Positions 1-10,926 of a DNA stretch of 64,000 nucleotides are shown one piece after another. The notes beneath the pieces are model-generated. The model saw only the letters and a program-made list of their open reading frames with translations. It was not told where the DNA came from and did no database searches. The stretch is from Phytophthora sp. 'mugwort' (lineage: Eukaryota > Oomycota > Peronosporomycetes > Peronosporales > Peronosporaceae). A program made the position numbers and the translations under genes. Where the stretch lies: positions 992,001 to 1,056,000 of the forward strand of contig JAUCEF010000012.1 of assembly GCA_033558025.1 (NCBI GenBank). Reading direction: 5' to 3'. Within the stretch, counting starts at the first letter, position 1; each line of letters opens with the position of its first letter.

Positions 1-760
1 ACTGGGTTTGATAAGATATGTGCACTATTCTATACAGCGCTTCTGGACTGTGTGCATCTTGATGATACTGATCGTGACCTATGCCATCAAGCGCCTTACT
101 ATACTGTCGGTGCTGACTACGATGTTGACACGTCGGGCTACACCCCGGGGATTGAAGCTCGAATCAACGGTAAGATTTGCTCCTTCTCTAATGGCAGTAT
201 AAAGGCAGTCAAATCGGCGTTTGCGCTTCCCGATTCTCCTGTCGAACTTTCGTTTGGCACAGACGCCGACATCCTCCCAGTGCACGACAACACGGTGATT
301 TCCCTGAATCTGCTTTTCAGCTCATGCCTCTAACTGGCCTACCGACTCAAGACCTTGTCGCTCTCCTACCATTCACGGTGTTATCGTGAACATTGGCCCC
401 CAAAGGTCTATCATCACTCGCAAAGGTACCGAGACTCAAAGCGCGAGTTCCTGCTCTTGACGGCTGCGACCCAGAAATTTTATGCACCGCCTGGGGCCAG
501 ACTACTACGGAAATCGAGATATCCCTAAGGACCGTCTGCTCTGATCACCCGCGGTCAGATCTCAGACTACATAAGCGTGTGATCTCTGAACATTGGGATC
601 GGTACCGTTGTTCTACACGAACCCGCGCTTTCCCCCTCCATCCACCTGAAGGACTGGTTCACAGCCGTCGCTCCAGGACATCAGTTCAAGTCGCTCCACG
701 GATAATTTCAACGACACCTTCACCCCTAGTGTTTCGTTTACCACCTCTTTTAATCACAGG
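1..760 (+). pseudogene. Decayed ORF remnant, family not recognised
   Basis: An open frame enters from the left edge and runs to a stop near 333. After a frame change, protein-like sequence resumes at about 340-740, for example a Pro/Gly/Tyr-rich stretch near 480-530 and an Ala-Val-Ala-Pro-Gly-His stretch near 670, broken by stops and frame changes. This pattern suggests a degraded repeat-derived protein. I cannot name the family. No start codon is visible because the sequence begins outside the window. Confidence 0.3.
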
Positions 761-840
761 CATAACCACCACCACACCTAAAAACAAACAGCACTATCAG
801 CCCAAGCCTCTAGTTCCATCCCTGGTGCTGCAAGGGTAAG

Positions 841-3262
841 GCCTTACGGTAGGTAGCATACCATATTTCACGCTTGTCGATAAAGCCATAACGTAGGAAA
901 ATCAATGCGTGCGGAATCAATATCTTTAATCCACGATTGAACAGATTAACCAATCAAATATATTTTTTTAGATTCGAAATGGAGTGCATTTATTGGTTGA
1001 AGATTTAAGAATTGATTTGTGCAAAATGAGTTTAAAGTGGAAGTATCAGAACTCTAGCCAGTACAATCCTGGCGTATTAAATCGAACAAAGGCTTCCAAA
1101 TGGCCTTAATTTAAATAATTTACCTTGAAATAGCTAAAACTTTATTGACGGCATCATTTTAGCTTTTGGTCAAACGACTTTACTGAAAACAAATTTAATT
1201 GCGTCGTGCACTGAAATGACCACTCTTGAAAGTTATTGAACACGTAACTTTCTTGCACCATCGTCCTAACTCATCAGCTTACTTTCTTCTAAATCGTCCC
1301 TATATTTCATTCAGCTAGTTAACACTGCTATTTATGAGCTGTTACGGTATATGTGTATACTATACACTGTAAGTGTCACAGTAAAAAAAAAACGTGCAGT
1401 CAATTTATTTTGTCACCGCAATTTCGTCCGAGTACGATGCCTCACCAGGCCTGATCCTAGTGCGTCGCTTGTGCTTGGTACATGTAAAGGTCGTGATACC
1501 GTATCGTGACTCACGATTCGTGAATGGGTCGACGGGGCCCGCATGAAACAGCTTGCATCGCTAAACTGCAAGCCCCTACCTAGATGTCTGTCGAAACCAT
1601 ATACAGGACAACGACTAAAAAAGCCGTTAGCGAAAAAAAAAACTCGGCAGTTTGACGATCCATGTCCACAACTCCCATAGTAAAATCGAACATAAATTAG
1701 CCAATAGAATGCTGGAGCACGTAATTTAAACCAATTGAACAACGAGATCTATATAATTATCTAACAAATCAGTCCTTTTGTTTCCAACTGGACGTCATTC
1801 CATCCAATCCAATCCTGTACTACCCTACTACATTACGCAGCGAATAATTAGCTGGAGATGCTCCGCATCGGTTTCCGGCGTTGGCGTTTTAGATAATTCC
1901 GCTGCAAACCGAGCGGCAGAGGCGGAGCGAGCACTGCTAGCCACAAAGACCCCTTGACCAGTTTGCCACCATCAGGCGATCGCATCGCTGACAGCGATTC
2001 GCTGTGCATCCATGGCCGATGGCGATCTGCCTGCAGTGCGAGGTACGTATTTAAGCCGAAATTCTCCCACCCAGCTTGATTCGTACATTTTGCAGCTCTG
2101 GTTAAGAAAATCCATTACGGGCGATACGTCCTCAGCTGTCGTAGTCGTCTCACGTCGCATGCCATACGTGCACATCCGCGCCACTAGGCGTCCTCTTGGC
2201 GGAGCGTGACCCGCCTGAGCTATCCAGGGCCGGCTCTCCACGACAATGCGTTTTCAAAACAGATTCGTTGATAGTCGACAGCAACCATCCATCGAATATG
2301 TATTTTCGAAGTTTACAGTACTCGACGGCGTGACCAGTGAAAAATCTTCTACAGTATGCACCGGGCGACCTACACAATTCTCTCCCGCGATCTTTGGCAG
2401 CCCAGAAGGTACTTCAACCATGCAAACCCCGGGTTTAACCCGTGGGCTTCCAACGATGGAGGGCGGCCGTGCACCGAGAATGCACCAACGGCAAGTGGCC
2501 CGTCACGTTGACGACCACAGTCCGTTCGAAACGGGTAGTGCCGGGTTGTGCTGAACTCTACCGAGGAGCCATCAACAAATCGCGCCACGCGTGTTTCTGC
2601 TGTAGAGTGCCTGTGTCGCCGAGCTGTGTATTAATAACAGCAGGCTCCGGGTCAACGGGCAGTCCAGCCGCTGCGTACATACACATCTTGCCCCGTGTGC
2701 CAGCCCACCGAGCGAGCTCACCACCGCCTGCTTCGCAAGTCTCAAGTGCAATATACCGCCGATTGAAGCTCGCAAATCAGATAAAAGCCCGCGACAGGAA
2801 GCTACACCCGAGGCTCTACTATTAATAGCCCAGCCACCCGCGAGTAAGCCATGTACGCACAGGATTAGCTAGCGTGCGTTGCCTTCAGCGAAGTGAATTG
2901 GTTTCGAGGAGCCTCTGCCCGTGTACCGTACACGTACGTGTGCGTGTAGCATGGATCGATAGCCTTGAAAGCGACGGTTTCGTGTCGTTTCGGGCACCGC
3001 AGGACGCTCCGGCTAATCAGTTTATAGGTGTAGGTAGGGTTTTAAAATAACAGGTCACATTGTATCAAAGTATCAGTCCAATAACATATCTATCTGAACC
3101 AATCTCGCCGGTTATTAAGCTTAACAGGTCTGGGCTGCCCCGGCTGGACCGCGGTCTGACACGCAAAAAGGCGCCTCGAGATGCTCGTCTGCGCCGATCG
3201 TGCGCTCGCCTGCTTTTCCCAGGCACGACGGCTCGCCATCAAGTTCCCCTCGACGCCATTAT
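841..3262. other. No supportable gene
   Basis: The first part (841-1800) is AT-rich and has no convincing coding signal. From about 1850 to 2950 the composition is more GC-rich and small overlapping frames occur on both strands, but none shows a recognisable domain. One GTACGT...TTTTGCAG pair at about 2042-2096 looks like a short intron, but its flanking exons do not form a convincing protein. Confidence 0.4.
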
Positions 3263-3269
3263 CCATTTC
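3263..3269 (+). promoter_or_regulatory. Oomycete initiator-like motif
   Basis: CCATTTC fits the oomycete initiator core YCATTYY and is followed by CGCAGTTGTTTTT, which resembles the flanking promoter region. It lies about 120 bp before the PDZ-protein start codon at 3386. The assignment rests on motif and spacing only. Confidence 0.35.
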
Positions 3270-3385
3270 TCGCAGTTGTTTTTAGGGCAAATCGTGTACG
3301 TGCGTGACACCAGCCACCACATACTCCACCAAGTGGCTAACCACTCGAAGAACGACAGACTTTTCTAACAGTAAAACACAAGACG

Positions 3386-4183
3386 ATGAGCCTCAAGCGA
3401 CCGCAGCATTCGATGGAGGAGCTGCAAGCCAGCAGCGCATCGGCACCTGCCCGTCCAGCTAGGACCAAGAGCAAGAGCCGCCGCAGTCGACGCACACTAC
3501 ACTTGTCTGAGTCGTCTTGCTCATCCTCTTCGTCCTCCTCCGAGGCGTCGCTCCCGCTCGCGTCGGCGCCGCGCACCGTCGAGATCATGTGGGGCGCCCG
3601 CACAGCGCCGGGCTTCACGCTCAAGCGCAAGCGCACAGGTGCTATCCTCGTCAGCACCGTGACGCGCGAGACACAGGTGGCCACAACGCTTAAGGTCGGC
3701 AGTGTGCTCAAGCTCGTAGGTGGCTTCCCGGTCAATCGCCTCACGCTGCAGGACGTCAAGAAGGTCATGCTCATGGCCCCCAAGCCTGTGAGCCTTGTGT
3801 TCGTGAACGCAGACGACGTGGTCATCGGCAACGTGGACAACGGTCTCGATATCGACAAGGTCACGACCGAGAGGAAGTTCTCGTCCGCTTCGTCCTTCGC
3901 AGACCGATCGCTAGCGTCCACGACGCTCTCGACGGCCAGTTTGCGACGCAGCATGAGTATGGACGTGAACAACCTGAAGGAGGACAACGGAGAGGAAAGC
4001 GACAGCGGCAAGTCCACGGTCTCGGCACCGGCATTCTACAGCAGGCCATCCGAGAGCAACAAGTCCAAGAAGCGCAAAGTCTCCAAGCTGCAAGTGGCCT
4101 TGGATCGAGTCAACCAGCTGTTAAACCGTCCGGTGCGGCAGGCTGGCTTGCACATCGCCGCCGGCAAGAGCATCGTCGTGTAG
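3386..4183 (+). CDS. PDZ-domain protein
   Basis: 265-residue single-exon protein. Residues ~1-60 are Ser/Arg-rich, with a basic SKSRRSRR stretch and a poly-Ser run. Residues ~66-140 read as a PDZ domain: a carboxylate-loop-like GFTLKRKRTGAI, then the strand and helix pattern TTLKVGSVLKLVGGFPV and LTLQDVKKVML, and a terminal LVFVN strand. The C-terminal part is acidic and Ser-rich with a basic NKSKKRKVSK patch that could be a nuclear localisation signal. PDZ domains bind C-terminal peptides, so an adaptor role is likely; partners are unknown. It is convergent with the kinase gene downstream (346 bp apart). The start is the first Met after the upstream initiator-like motif. Confidence 0.8.
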   Translation: MSLKRPQHSMEELQASSASAPARPARTKSKSRRSRRTLHLSESSCSSSSSSSEASLPLASAPRTVEIMWGARTAPGFTLKRKRTGAILVSTVTRETQVATTLKVGSVLKLVGGFPVNRLTLQDVKKVMLMAPKPVSLVFVNADDVVIGNVDNGLDIDKVTTERKFSSASSFADRSLASTTLSTASLRRSMSMDVNNLKEDNGEESDSGKSTVSAPAFYSRPSESNKSKKRKVSKLQVALDRVNQLLNRPVRQAGLHIAAGKSIVV

Positions 4184-4245
4184 ATAGATTCCTGTCCGTC
4201 CACTTGTTCATTCGTCATTCGTCATTCTTCTTCAACCACATGCTA

Positions 4246-4263
4246 CCCCCCCCCCCCCCCCCC
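4246..4263 (+). repeat. Poly-C homopolymer (18 C)
   Basis: An uninterrupted run of 18 C lies in the gap between the convergent PDZ and kinase genes. It follows a small tandem array of ATTCGTC (about 4209-4226). The length is likely polymorphic or prone to sequencing error. Confidence 0.85.
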
Positions 4264-4529
4264 TCCCGTTCTCCAACAAGAACTCGCAACTTCATCCCCC
4301 CGATAGACGGAGAAACAGCACAAGCCGAAGCAGAGCGAGCAGTGCGCGAGCCGTTTGGAAGCTCCGTCGCTCTGCTTACCTCTCAAGAAAATGCTTATGT
4401 ATTTATGTCATCAGCCAAACGGCTAGACCAATGATCTACGGTCGCTGCAAAGAGAGAAAAAAATACACCACTGAAATTGTCAATGTGCTCATCACGGAAG
4501 AGTTCCAATCTAAATATCACGTGGTTTAC

Positions 4530-6377
4530 TCAAAGCCTGAGCCTCCTGGGGAAATGGCCGTATGCGCCAGCTGGAATGCGCAGCATGTATTGGAAATCTT
4601 CCATGTCGATGCTTCCTCCGCCCACTCGATCCGTGTATTGGAAGCAGCGATCCAGGTCATTTCGGAAAGAGTGCGAGTACTTCCCGCTTTCCTGGAATGG
4701 AGTAAACTCGGCCACATGTTCAAGTTTCAACAGCCCATCTTTGTCCTGGTCCACCATGTCGAAAACTTGGCTCGCGCATTTGGCGAATTCGCCGTGGTGT
4801 TGGTTTTGAAGGTGCGGCCAATCCAGCAACGCAGCGCAGAATTCGTCACGGGACAACAGGCCGTCCCCATCTAGATCCAGATTGCGCAAAAAGCCCTTCG
4901 CTTCACCCCTTGTCAGGCGGTAGCCACCGGCTGCCACGTACGCTGCAAACTCCTCAAGCCCTACGCTTTCGCTGCCGTCGCGGGATACTTCACTGAAAAG
5001 TACTAATACATCTTGCTTTAGCGCAAGAGGCAGCAGCCGCGTAACCTCGTTCAGTACCGCATGCTGCAAACTGTTGAGTGATCGGTAGAGCTGCAGCCTT
5101 TGGACAAGTGTTCCGTTCAGAACCGGCCCTGAAATACCCTTGGTAGACTCCTTGGCGGCAGCCCAAGCTGTCGTTAGCGCACCAGGAGACAGAGGAGCAC
5201 TCGGAGCAAGCCATGGGTGCTTAAGCGCCTGCTCTGAAGTGAGTCTTTTGGACACGTCGTGCTCCAATAGCTGACGCACGAGATCTTTGGCTTCGTTCGA
5301 TATGCCAGTCCACGGCGGACTCTCCAGGTCTATCTCCTCATGCAAAATGCGTTCATCCAGCAGCGGTCCCGACTCGAATGGGAAACGTCCACTCAGTAAA
5401 CGATACAAAATCACTCCACAACTCCAGAGGTCCGATGGGAAAGCGTACTTGTGCTTGAGCACTTCGGGTGCAGTGTACAGCGGTGTACCGTGGATATCGC
5501 GCAAGAACTCGCCTTCGCCCAAGAAAGCTGCTCCGCCGAAATCAGTCAGCTTCAGCGGGCTGTCGTCCTTAGTATCTGCAAAGAGGAAGTTTTCGAGCTT
5601 CAGGTCTCTGTGTAGAATGCCTAGCAAATGGCACTGCCATACCACATGGAGAATGTCTCTCATATATACCTTTGCTCGTTCCTCCTGCTTGGGGTTGGCA
5701 GTCAGATCCAGCTCCTTCTCACCAGACAGCCTTGCCGATGCGTCTCCGCCAACACAGCGCTCCATTACCAGGTAAACATTCGCGTCGTCTTCATATGCTC
5801 CGAAGAAGTGCACGACATTGAGCGTGCCACCCAGCAGCACCATCATGCGTCCCTCCTGTTTCAACGCCGCATAGTCCACGCGACTCACGACACGAGACTT
5901 GGGTACGATCTTCACCGCCAGATCCAGCTGCAGATCACTCCCACGCGTCTCCTGGCGCGTCGGCAGGGCGCAATACACTTCTCCAAAGGCTCCTTCACCC
6001 AATCTGTCTCCAAGTTTGTACTTGGTGTGGAAATTCCTGGGTAAATTGAATTCAAGCTCCTCCGGTTTCGTGAAAAAGCTCGCCGCTTCGAGCGCTATTT
6101 GCTGTAGCTTGGGGAACGCCGCTAGTTTATCCATGTATCCTCTCCAGCTCTTGCGGACGCTGCCATAGTTAAGCCCCGGTGGCCTGCGCGACGCCGATGT
6201 TTGGCTGTGGTTGTTCACGAACGCCGAGGCGCCAGGCGTCAAGGCAGCGTCTGCTTGTTGCTGAGGTGGATGCTGGTCTGAAACAGCCAAAAAGTATCGG
6301 GTTTTGTTGCCAGAAGTGTCGGGACGCGTGCGAACGTGTGCCGCCGAGCGACGTAAAGCGGATGGTATCGCCTTCAT
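4530..6377 (-). CDS. Calcium-dependent protein kinase (CDPK-like) with EF-hands
   Basis: 615-residue intronless Ser/Thr kinase. After a variable N-terminal region of ~115 residues come the Gly-rich loop GEGAFGEVY, the ATP-anchoring Lys in LAVKIV, the catalytic loop HRDLKLENF, DFG and the APE motif (TAPEVLKHKY). The kinase domain ends near residue 395 with the usual HPWL. A junction region (~400-460) follows, then EF-hands: two with good calcium-loop ligands (DLDGDGLLSRDEF and DQDKDGLLKLEHV), a weaker one before them, and a degenerate one at the C-terminus (DRVGGGSIDMEDF). This order matches CDPK-type kinases of protists and plants, which are activated directly by calcium. No N-terminal Gly2 myristoylation signal is seen. 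Confidence 0.92.
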   Translation of the reverse strand: MKAIPSALRRSAAHVRTRPDTSGNKTRYFLAVSDQHPPQQQADAALTPGASAFVNNHSQTSASRRPPGLNYGSVRKSWRGYMDKLAAFPKLQQIALEAASFFTKPEELEFNLPRNFHTKYKLGDRLGEGAFGEVYCALPTRQETRGSDLQLDLAVKIVPKSRVVSRVDYAALKQEGRMMVLLGGTLNVVHFFGAYEDDANVYLVMERCVGGDASARLSGEKELDLTANPKQEERAKVYMRDILHVVWQCHLLGILHRDLKLENFLFADTKDDSPLKLTDFGGAAFLGEGEFLRDIHGTPLYTAPEVLKHKYAFPSDLWSCGVILYRLLSGRFPFESGPLLDERILHEEIDLESPPWTGISNEAKDLVRQLLEHDVSKRLTSEQALKHPWLAPSAPLSPGALTTAWAAAKESTKGISGPVLNGTLVQRLQLYRSLNSLQHAVLNEVTRLLPLALKQDVLVLFSEVSRDGSESVGLEEFAAYVAAGGYRLTRGEAKGFLRNLDLDGDGLLSRDEFCAALLDWPHLQNQHHGEFAKCASQVFDMVDQDKDGLLKLEHVAEFTPFQESGKYSHSFRNDLDRCFQYTDRVGGGSIDMEDFQYMLRIPAGAYGHFPRRLRL

Positions 6378-6887
6378 GGTCTTGATGATCGTATGAATTC
6401 TAGAGCGCGGTTAGCGACGCAACAAGCATGTACGGATGCACGGAAGAGAGAGGATCAAGCAACTGCGCAGTAGATGAGCGAGGAGCCCTGCACAGTAGCA
6501 GAGCAGGAGGTGGCGGCGAAGCACGAGCGTATTCGTAGCGATCGTCCGTCAGTTTACCACCGAGATTTTGCGTTACGCAAACGCGTCATATCTCAGGGCC
6601 ACACCACTGGAACGTCAGTGTACCGGGTAATCGGTACACATCGTTTAACGGCCGCATGACAGTGTTCAGTGACACTGCAATGATCAGCAGGACCAGCCGC
6701 CGGCTCTGTGCAACAACAATATTGTCTGGTCGCTGGTGACGTGACCGCAAGTGCGTGCGCGGCGAGTTCGCTTCGCTTTCCGCTTAACACGCATCAAGGG
6801 CAGCATGCGCCGCGATTGAGCTGGCGTTTGATGACGACATTGGTGGATGAATGGACAAATACCCAACTACATGTAAGTTACACAAAC
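6378..6887. other. Intergenic, no gene seen
   Basis: This is the upstream region of the kinase gene and the downstream region of the zinc-finger/dehydrogenase gene, both on the minus strand. A short inverted repeat (TGTACCG with CGGTACA, about 6619-6640) is present. No protein with a recognisable domain was found. Confidence 0.5.
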
Positions 6888-8857
6888 TTAAATTGAATTC
6901 GTGTCCATAACATCAGCGGAGGCGGCCTCGGCCGTGGATGGTGGCACTTCCGCTCTCCTGTCTGCTGCTTGCGATTGTACCTTGTCCTCTTGCAGCCGCA
7001 GCACGCTGCCTGACAGTAGCCGGCTCAATGGCGACAGCAGGAACATAATCGAGTGCGTAAGCGTGGCTGTGCCATCGAAAGTATCAACTTCTGCAGTGTC
7101 GGCGGACTGTCGCGATGGCAGCAGCACGCAATTTATCTTCACGTTGCGGGGCTGAAACTTGGCGGCTAACGATTTGATCAGCGGCTCGATGGCAACATCG
7201 TCCACTGCCGACGCAATGCTCACGATTGTTCCCGTGCTAGGTGCTAGCCACCCGTCCTCATTCGAGGATGGGTCCGGAAAGCAGCTCGACGACATCGACT
7301 CGCTAAAAGCTTCGATGAGGGCCCTACATTGGCACAGCATGCACATACACACGTCAATCTATTTGGCGTTCAGAATCGATAGATATGCAGAGTGATATTT
7401 GCTCGTACAAGCTGGAGGCGATCGACTCGCTTTTCTTGGCTTCGCTGCTGCCATCAGATTGATTCTTTTCCCCTGACAGCGCCTTCAGCACCTCGGAACC
7501 AGCATAATTAATCAGGAAATCCACGCGCTGGTATTTCGTGGCAATTGAGCTGCACCACCCAGCAATGTCTTTTTGTGTTCTGAACGACCCCAGCACGGAT
7601 AGCATCACGCCGCGCGGGTTCTCCTCGTCTTCGGACGGGTCCGGGAAACGCCCGATATGCTTCGTGTTGAATTCGTCCAATGCGGACATGTTGCTATACG
7701 ATGTTATCATCAAGACCGAGTCAACATAACGCGAAACAAGCCAGCGCAAATAAATACAAAAGCTGACCTGAAGGTGAGCAGCACGTTCGCTCCCAACAGC
7801 CAAAGCTGCGTTGCTACTGACGCCATGGCATTGTTTTCTCCGCCGGTGACCACCACCTACCACAAGGACAGCAACGTAGCATATTTAGCGTGCTGTTCAA
7901 ATACCTACACACTTTTCTCATCCACACCCGCACCAATTTGTTATAAAACACTGCCTGCCACTGCGCAGACATAGTCGCATCTTGATAAAGAGCACTAGAA
8001 GCCAAACCGTCCACACCAACTGCAGCTTCTGAACCGGGCGGAAGTGCTCCATTCGTGCGCAGCATCACACTTCCAGCGGAATACGCAGATGCATCCATTG
8101 GAGCCTCCTTTGCATTCAATGGAGAGCCCGAAAGCTTTGTACGTTTACGGTTGCTCTCAAATTCATCTCGAAATTCACCAAGAGCGCGTTTCTGAAGCTC
8201 GGCATGATCCGCAGCAGTGCCAACCGCTGTAGGACTCGCGTGCGCAGCAATGCCGACCGTCAGCTGGCTGTACAGTCCGTTGTTGATCTCCGTGCGTGCG
8301 TTACAACGGCCTTCACGCAGGTTCTGCAAAAAGATCTGCACGGCCAGGTCGCCTTCTGCCTCGCGCTTGTGCTTGAGCAGCCGCATAAACTCCGGGTGCT
8401 TGCTTAGCAAGTGGTTCTCGATGCGTCCTCGACGACAGTTAAGACGACTCCAGACCTTGGTCAGCTCGCGCTTGGACGCCGGGTCATCGCACAGCATACA
8501 GACGATCACATCCTTCTGCTTGTCGGCACCCGCAGCTGCTGCTGCAGCGACTGCAGCGGCCGCCGAAGCTCCACCAGCTGTCCGCACCGCCTTGAGCACT
8601 CGGCCGTCCATATCCGCCTCGGGTAGCGAACGCTCTACGATCGGCAGCGAGTGCAGCCACCGCTTCTGAAAGGTGAAGACTCGTTTGCGAGACACGGAGC
8701 TGGGCGCGGTCTTGGACGTCTGCTGTAAGGAAGAAGCAACAGTGGGCGCTGCTGAGAGCTCCAAAGCTTCCGAAGACCCTTGTGGAGGCGAATCACGCAT
8801 GGACGGGGTCGCGAAGGATGCCGCTGAGGTGGGGGAGCCCGCGGCGCTGACCGCCAT
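6888..8857 (-). CDS. Zinc-finger region joined to a divergent SDR (Rossmann) domain, four exons
   Basis: My model is exons 8857-7913, 7856-7768, 7693-7409 and 7323-6888. The three introns are 56, 74 and 85 bp and the coding length is 1755 nt (584 residues), with all phases consistent. Exon 1 encodes an Ala/Ser-rich N-terminus, a C-x2-C...H-x4-H zinc-finger-like region (CMLCDDP ... ENHLLSKHPEF, residues ~140-180) and a basic SNRKRTKLS patch. Exon 2 begins VVVTGGENN and continues into an alpha/beta unit, as in SDR nucleotide-binding folds. Exons 3-4 give DFLINYAGSEV (like the SDR NNAG motif) and GTIVSIASA ... VKINCVLLP. The Gly-rich loop is degenerate and the YxxxK pair is not obvious, so catalysis is doubtful. 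A stop codon directly before exon 2 means the SDR part cannot start on its own there. The alternative is two separate genes with an unseen start. Confidence 0.65.
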
Positions 8858-9298
8858 GAGGTGTCAAGACGAGCGTGCGAGATTTGTTTGTGGCGCTTTG
8901 TACGCCCGGGAATGGTACAACTTGAATGGTGCGCTGGTACTCAGTACCGAAGCCTAGGTACGATAAAGTTGGGCAAATTCTAGTTAGTCATAAATGCCTG
9001 TCTAAAGGGTCCATACAATAGTTTTGAGTACATTTCAATAGTCCATAGTCTCTTATCTACTGAATGTGACGGCATTACAAATATATTCTTTTATAGTGGA
9101 CAATGAAGTTGAGTGCAAGAGTGATGGTGCGGAAGTTGCTGTGTCAAGGCAATATCTCAAGCATTCCATGTCCTTTCACAGTATATGCATTTATAGGTCT
9201 GTTGGAATCTAAATAATACAAGACATAGTTTAGTTCCAATGTGTTTTCGCAGGTTGCTCCACTGACGAAGGTTTCGCATACTTCGAAGTTCCACTTCA
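8858..9298. other. Divergent promoter region
   Basis: This gap separates the minus-strand zinc-finger/SDR gene from the plus-strand nuclear-protein gene. It is AT-richer than the flanking genes. No ORF with a recognisable domain was found. Confidence 0.4.
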
Positions 9299-9305
9299 TC
9301 ATTCC
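9299..9305 (+). promoter_or_regulatory. Oomycete initiator-like motif
   Basis: TCATTCC fits the YCATTYY initiator core and precedes the in-frame ATG codons at 9346 and 9403. If used, it rules out the more upstream in-frame ATG at 9241 as the start. Confidence 0.35.
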
Positions 9306-9345
9306 CCCTCTCCACGTCTCGCGCGCACAGCCCCTCGCCGTCCGC

Positions 9346-10926
9346 ATGCGCGTCGGAGCGTGCCCCCCAGCGCCTCGCAGCCCATATCCGACGTCTACGT
9401 GCATGGTGAACGCGCCGTCAGTTCTGCAGTACGTGACGGCGTCGGCGTCATCGCTCTGCAGCCTCCAGGCTGACAAACAGCAACAGCCAGCACGGAGACC
9501 GACGCCGGCGATCAAACCCAGCGCGACCCCCTCCGTCACGATCCTCCCATCGCCCGTCACCTACGCATCCGTCGTCTCGTCACTCTCTTCACTACCTGCG
9601 CAGACCCCAGCGAGTCCTACAACCCCCAATAACGACGGATACACCACGCCTAAGTCGAAGCTGGACAAGGAGAACCAGATTCCGATCCAGCAGCTTCAGG
9701 AGATACCGTCGCCGTCTCCAATGAGTTCTACGGGCAAGAGGAAGAGATTGGACATGGACGACGAGCTGACGTCATTCATAACACCCACGCCCTCTAAGCG
9801 TAAGGCCAGCAGCGATTTCCTCCGGAAGGGTCAATGGACCAGCACTGAGGAGCGACTCGCCCGCCTACTGATTGAAGCTTTCGAAGAAGGGTATCTGCCC
9901 ATCTACACGGGTATCCGGCTCCGTGGCTACTTGGCCGTGCAGCTACAGTGCGATCCCATGCGGGTATCCAAGAAACTCTGTGCGGGCGCTATTGATGGCA
10001 AGCAGGTGCCCAAGAACTACGGCCAGAAAAAATTCAAGCTTCGTAAGAAGAATCTCTGGGACTCGGATGAAGCGGCTTGTCGGATTGTAGAGCTGGAGAA
10101 GCTCACCAAGGCGATGTGGAGTGAGGCGCGCATGAGGAAACCCTCGTTTCTCACGCTCTCGAGCACTCGCAATTTGAAGAAGAGGCGGGGATCTGACGAG
10201 GATGACGATTCGATGTCGTCGCCCCCCAGCCCAGCTAGGGGCCGCATCCCATCGTCAACGCCCAGGTTGAAGAAGCAAAAGGTGTTCCCTATCATTTATT
10301 TAAACCTGTCTAAGCTCAAGCGCTATTCGGGTAGCGGCGACAGCAGTGATAGCGACCTTGCAGCGCCGTCCAAGGACTCCGATTCAGACAGCGATCCCGT
10401 GAGGCTTGACGGCGAGTCACTGCAGGCTGCGTATGATCTGCTGACTCTGTGTAGCCCGCGGGGAACCTCTACTAAGGGAAAGGCCAAAAGGGGCAAGTTG
10501 AAGAAGGACACTCTTAAGCAAAAGGCCGATAAGACTCTTGACAAGACGGCCGACGGTGGCAAATCAAGCACTGTAGGCTCCAACGAGGATAAGTTCAGCA
10601 TGGGTAACGTGATTGACGGCATCTCGGTCAAGGAGGAACCCACTGAAATTCCCGGCCAGGACAAATATAATGAGGGCAAATCGAGCAAGGACCCATCCAG
10701 CCAGGACACAGCCAGTGAGCCTATCAATGATGCCTCTATCGCGGATTCCCCCGGCGAGAACGCTTTTACCAAGGAAACTACTGTGGAGGACACTACTATG
10801 GAGGACGCATTTATCAAGGGAAGCTCCAGTGAAGACCTTTCCACTAGGGACACCCTTATTGAGGACAACTCCAACCCGGACGACTCCATTAAGAGTGAGT
10901 CCTCGTTTTCGACGCCGTCGGCGTAA
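9346..10926 (+). CDS. Conserved nuclear-type protein with a GxWT..EE..A..L domain
   Basis: The open frame extends upstream to an ATG at 9241, but an initiator-like motif at 9299 favours the ATG at 9346 or, perhaps better, 9403. The N-terminal half is Pro/Ser/Thr-rich with basic clusters (GKRKRLDMDD, PSKRKASSDF). A compact domain then runs GQWTSTEERLARLLIEAF ... RLRGYLAVQLQCDP ... RVSKKLCAG. From memory it resembles an uncharacterised domain common in stramenopile proteins, where a LxCxPMRISKK-type core is conserved. The C-terminal ~200 residues are acidic and low-complexity, with repeated short D/E/T/S blocks. A DNA- or chromatin-associated role is only an inference. Confidence 0.65.
   Translation: MRVGACPPAPRSPYPTSTCMVNAPSVLQYVTASASSLCSLQADKQQQPARRPTPAIKPSATPSVTILPSPVTYASVVSSLSSLPAQTPASPTTPNNDGYTTPKSKLDKENQIPIQQLQEIPSPSPMSSTGKRKRLDMDDELTSFITPTPSKRKASSDFLRKGQWTSTEERLARLLIEAFEEGYLPIYTGIRLRGYLAVQLQCDPMRVSKKLCAGAIDGKQVPKNYGQKKFKLRKKNLWDSDEAACRIVELEKLTKAMWSEARMRKPSFLTLSSTRNLKKRRGSDEDDDSMSSPPSPARGRIPSSTPRLKKQKVFPIIYLNLSKLKRYSGSGDSSDSDLAAPSKDSDSDSDPVRLDGESLQAAYDLLTLCSPRGTSTKGKAKRGKLKKDTLKQKADKTLDKTADGGKSSTVGSNEDKFSMGNVIDGISVKEEPTEIPGQDKYNEGKSSKDPSSQDTASEPINDASIADSPGENAFTKETTVEDTTMEDAFIKGSSSEDLSTRDTLIEDNSNPDDSIKSESSFSTPSA

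Noticed and set aside
1413..1742. 109-codon minus-strand frame as a gene
   Set aside because: No recognisable domain; Phe/Tyr/Arg-rich composition typical of chance frames in AT-rich DNA.
7816..7866. Independent start of the dehydrogenase domain
   Set aside because: The SDR frame has a stop codon directly before VVVTGG and its first Met lies inside the nucleotide-binding motif region, so splicing from the upstream exon is the better model.
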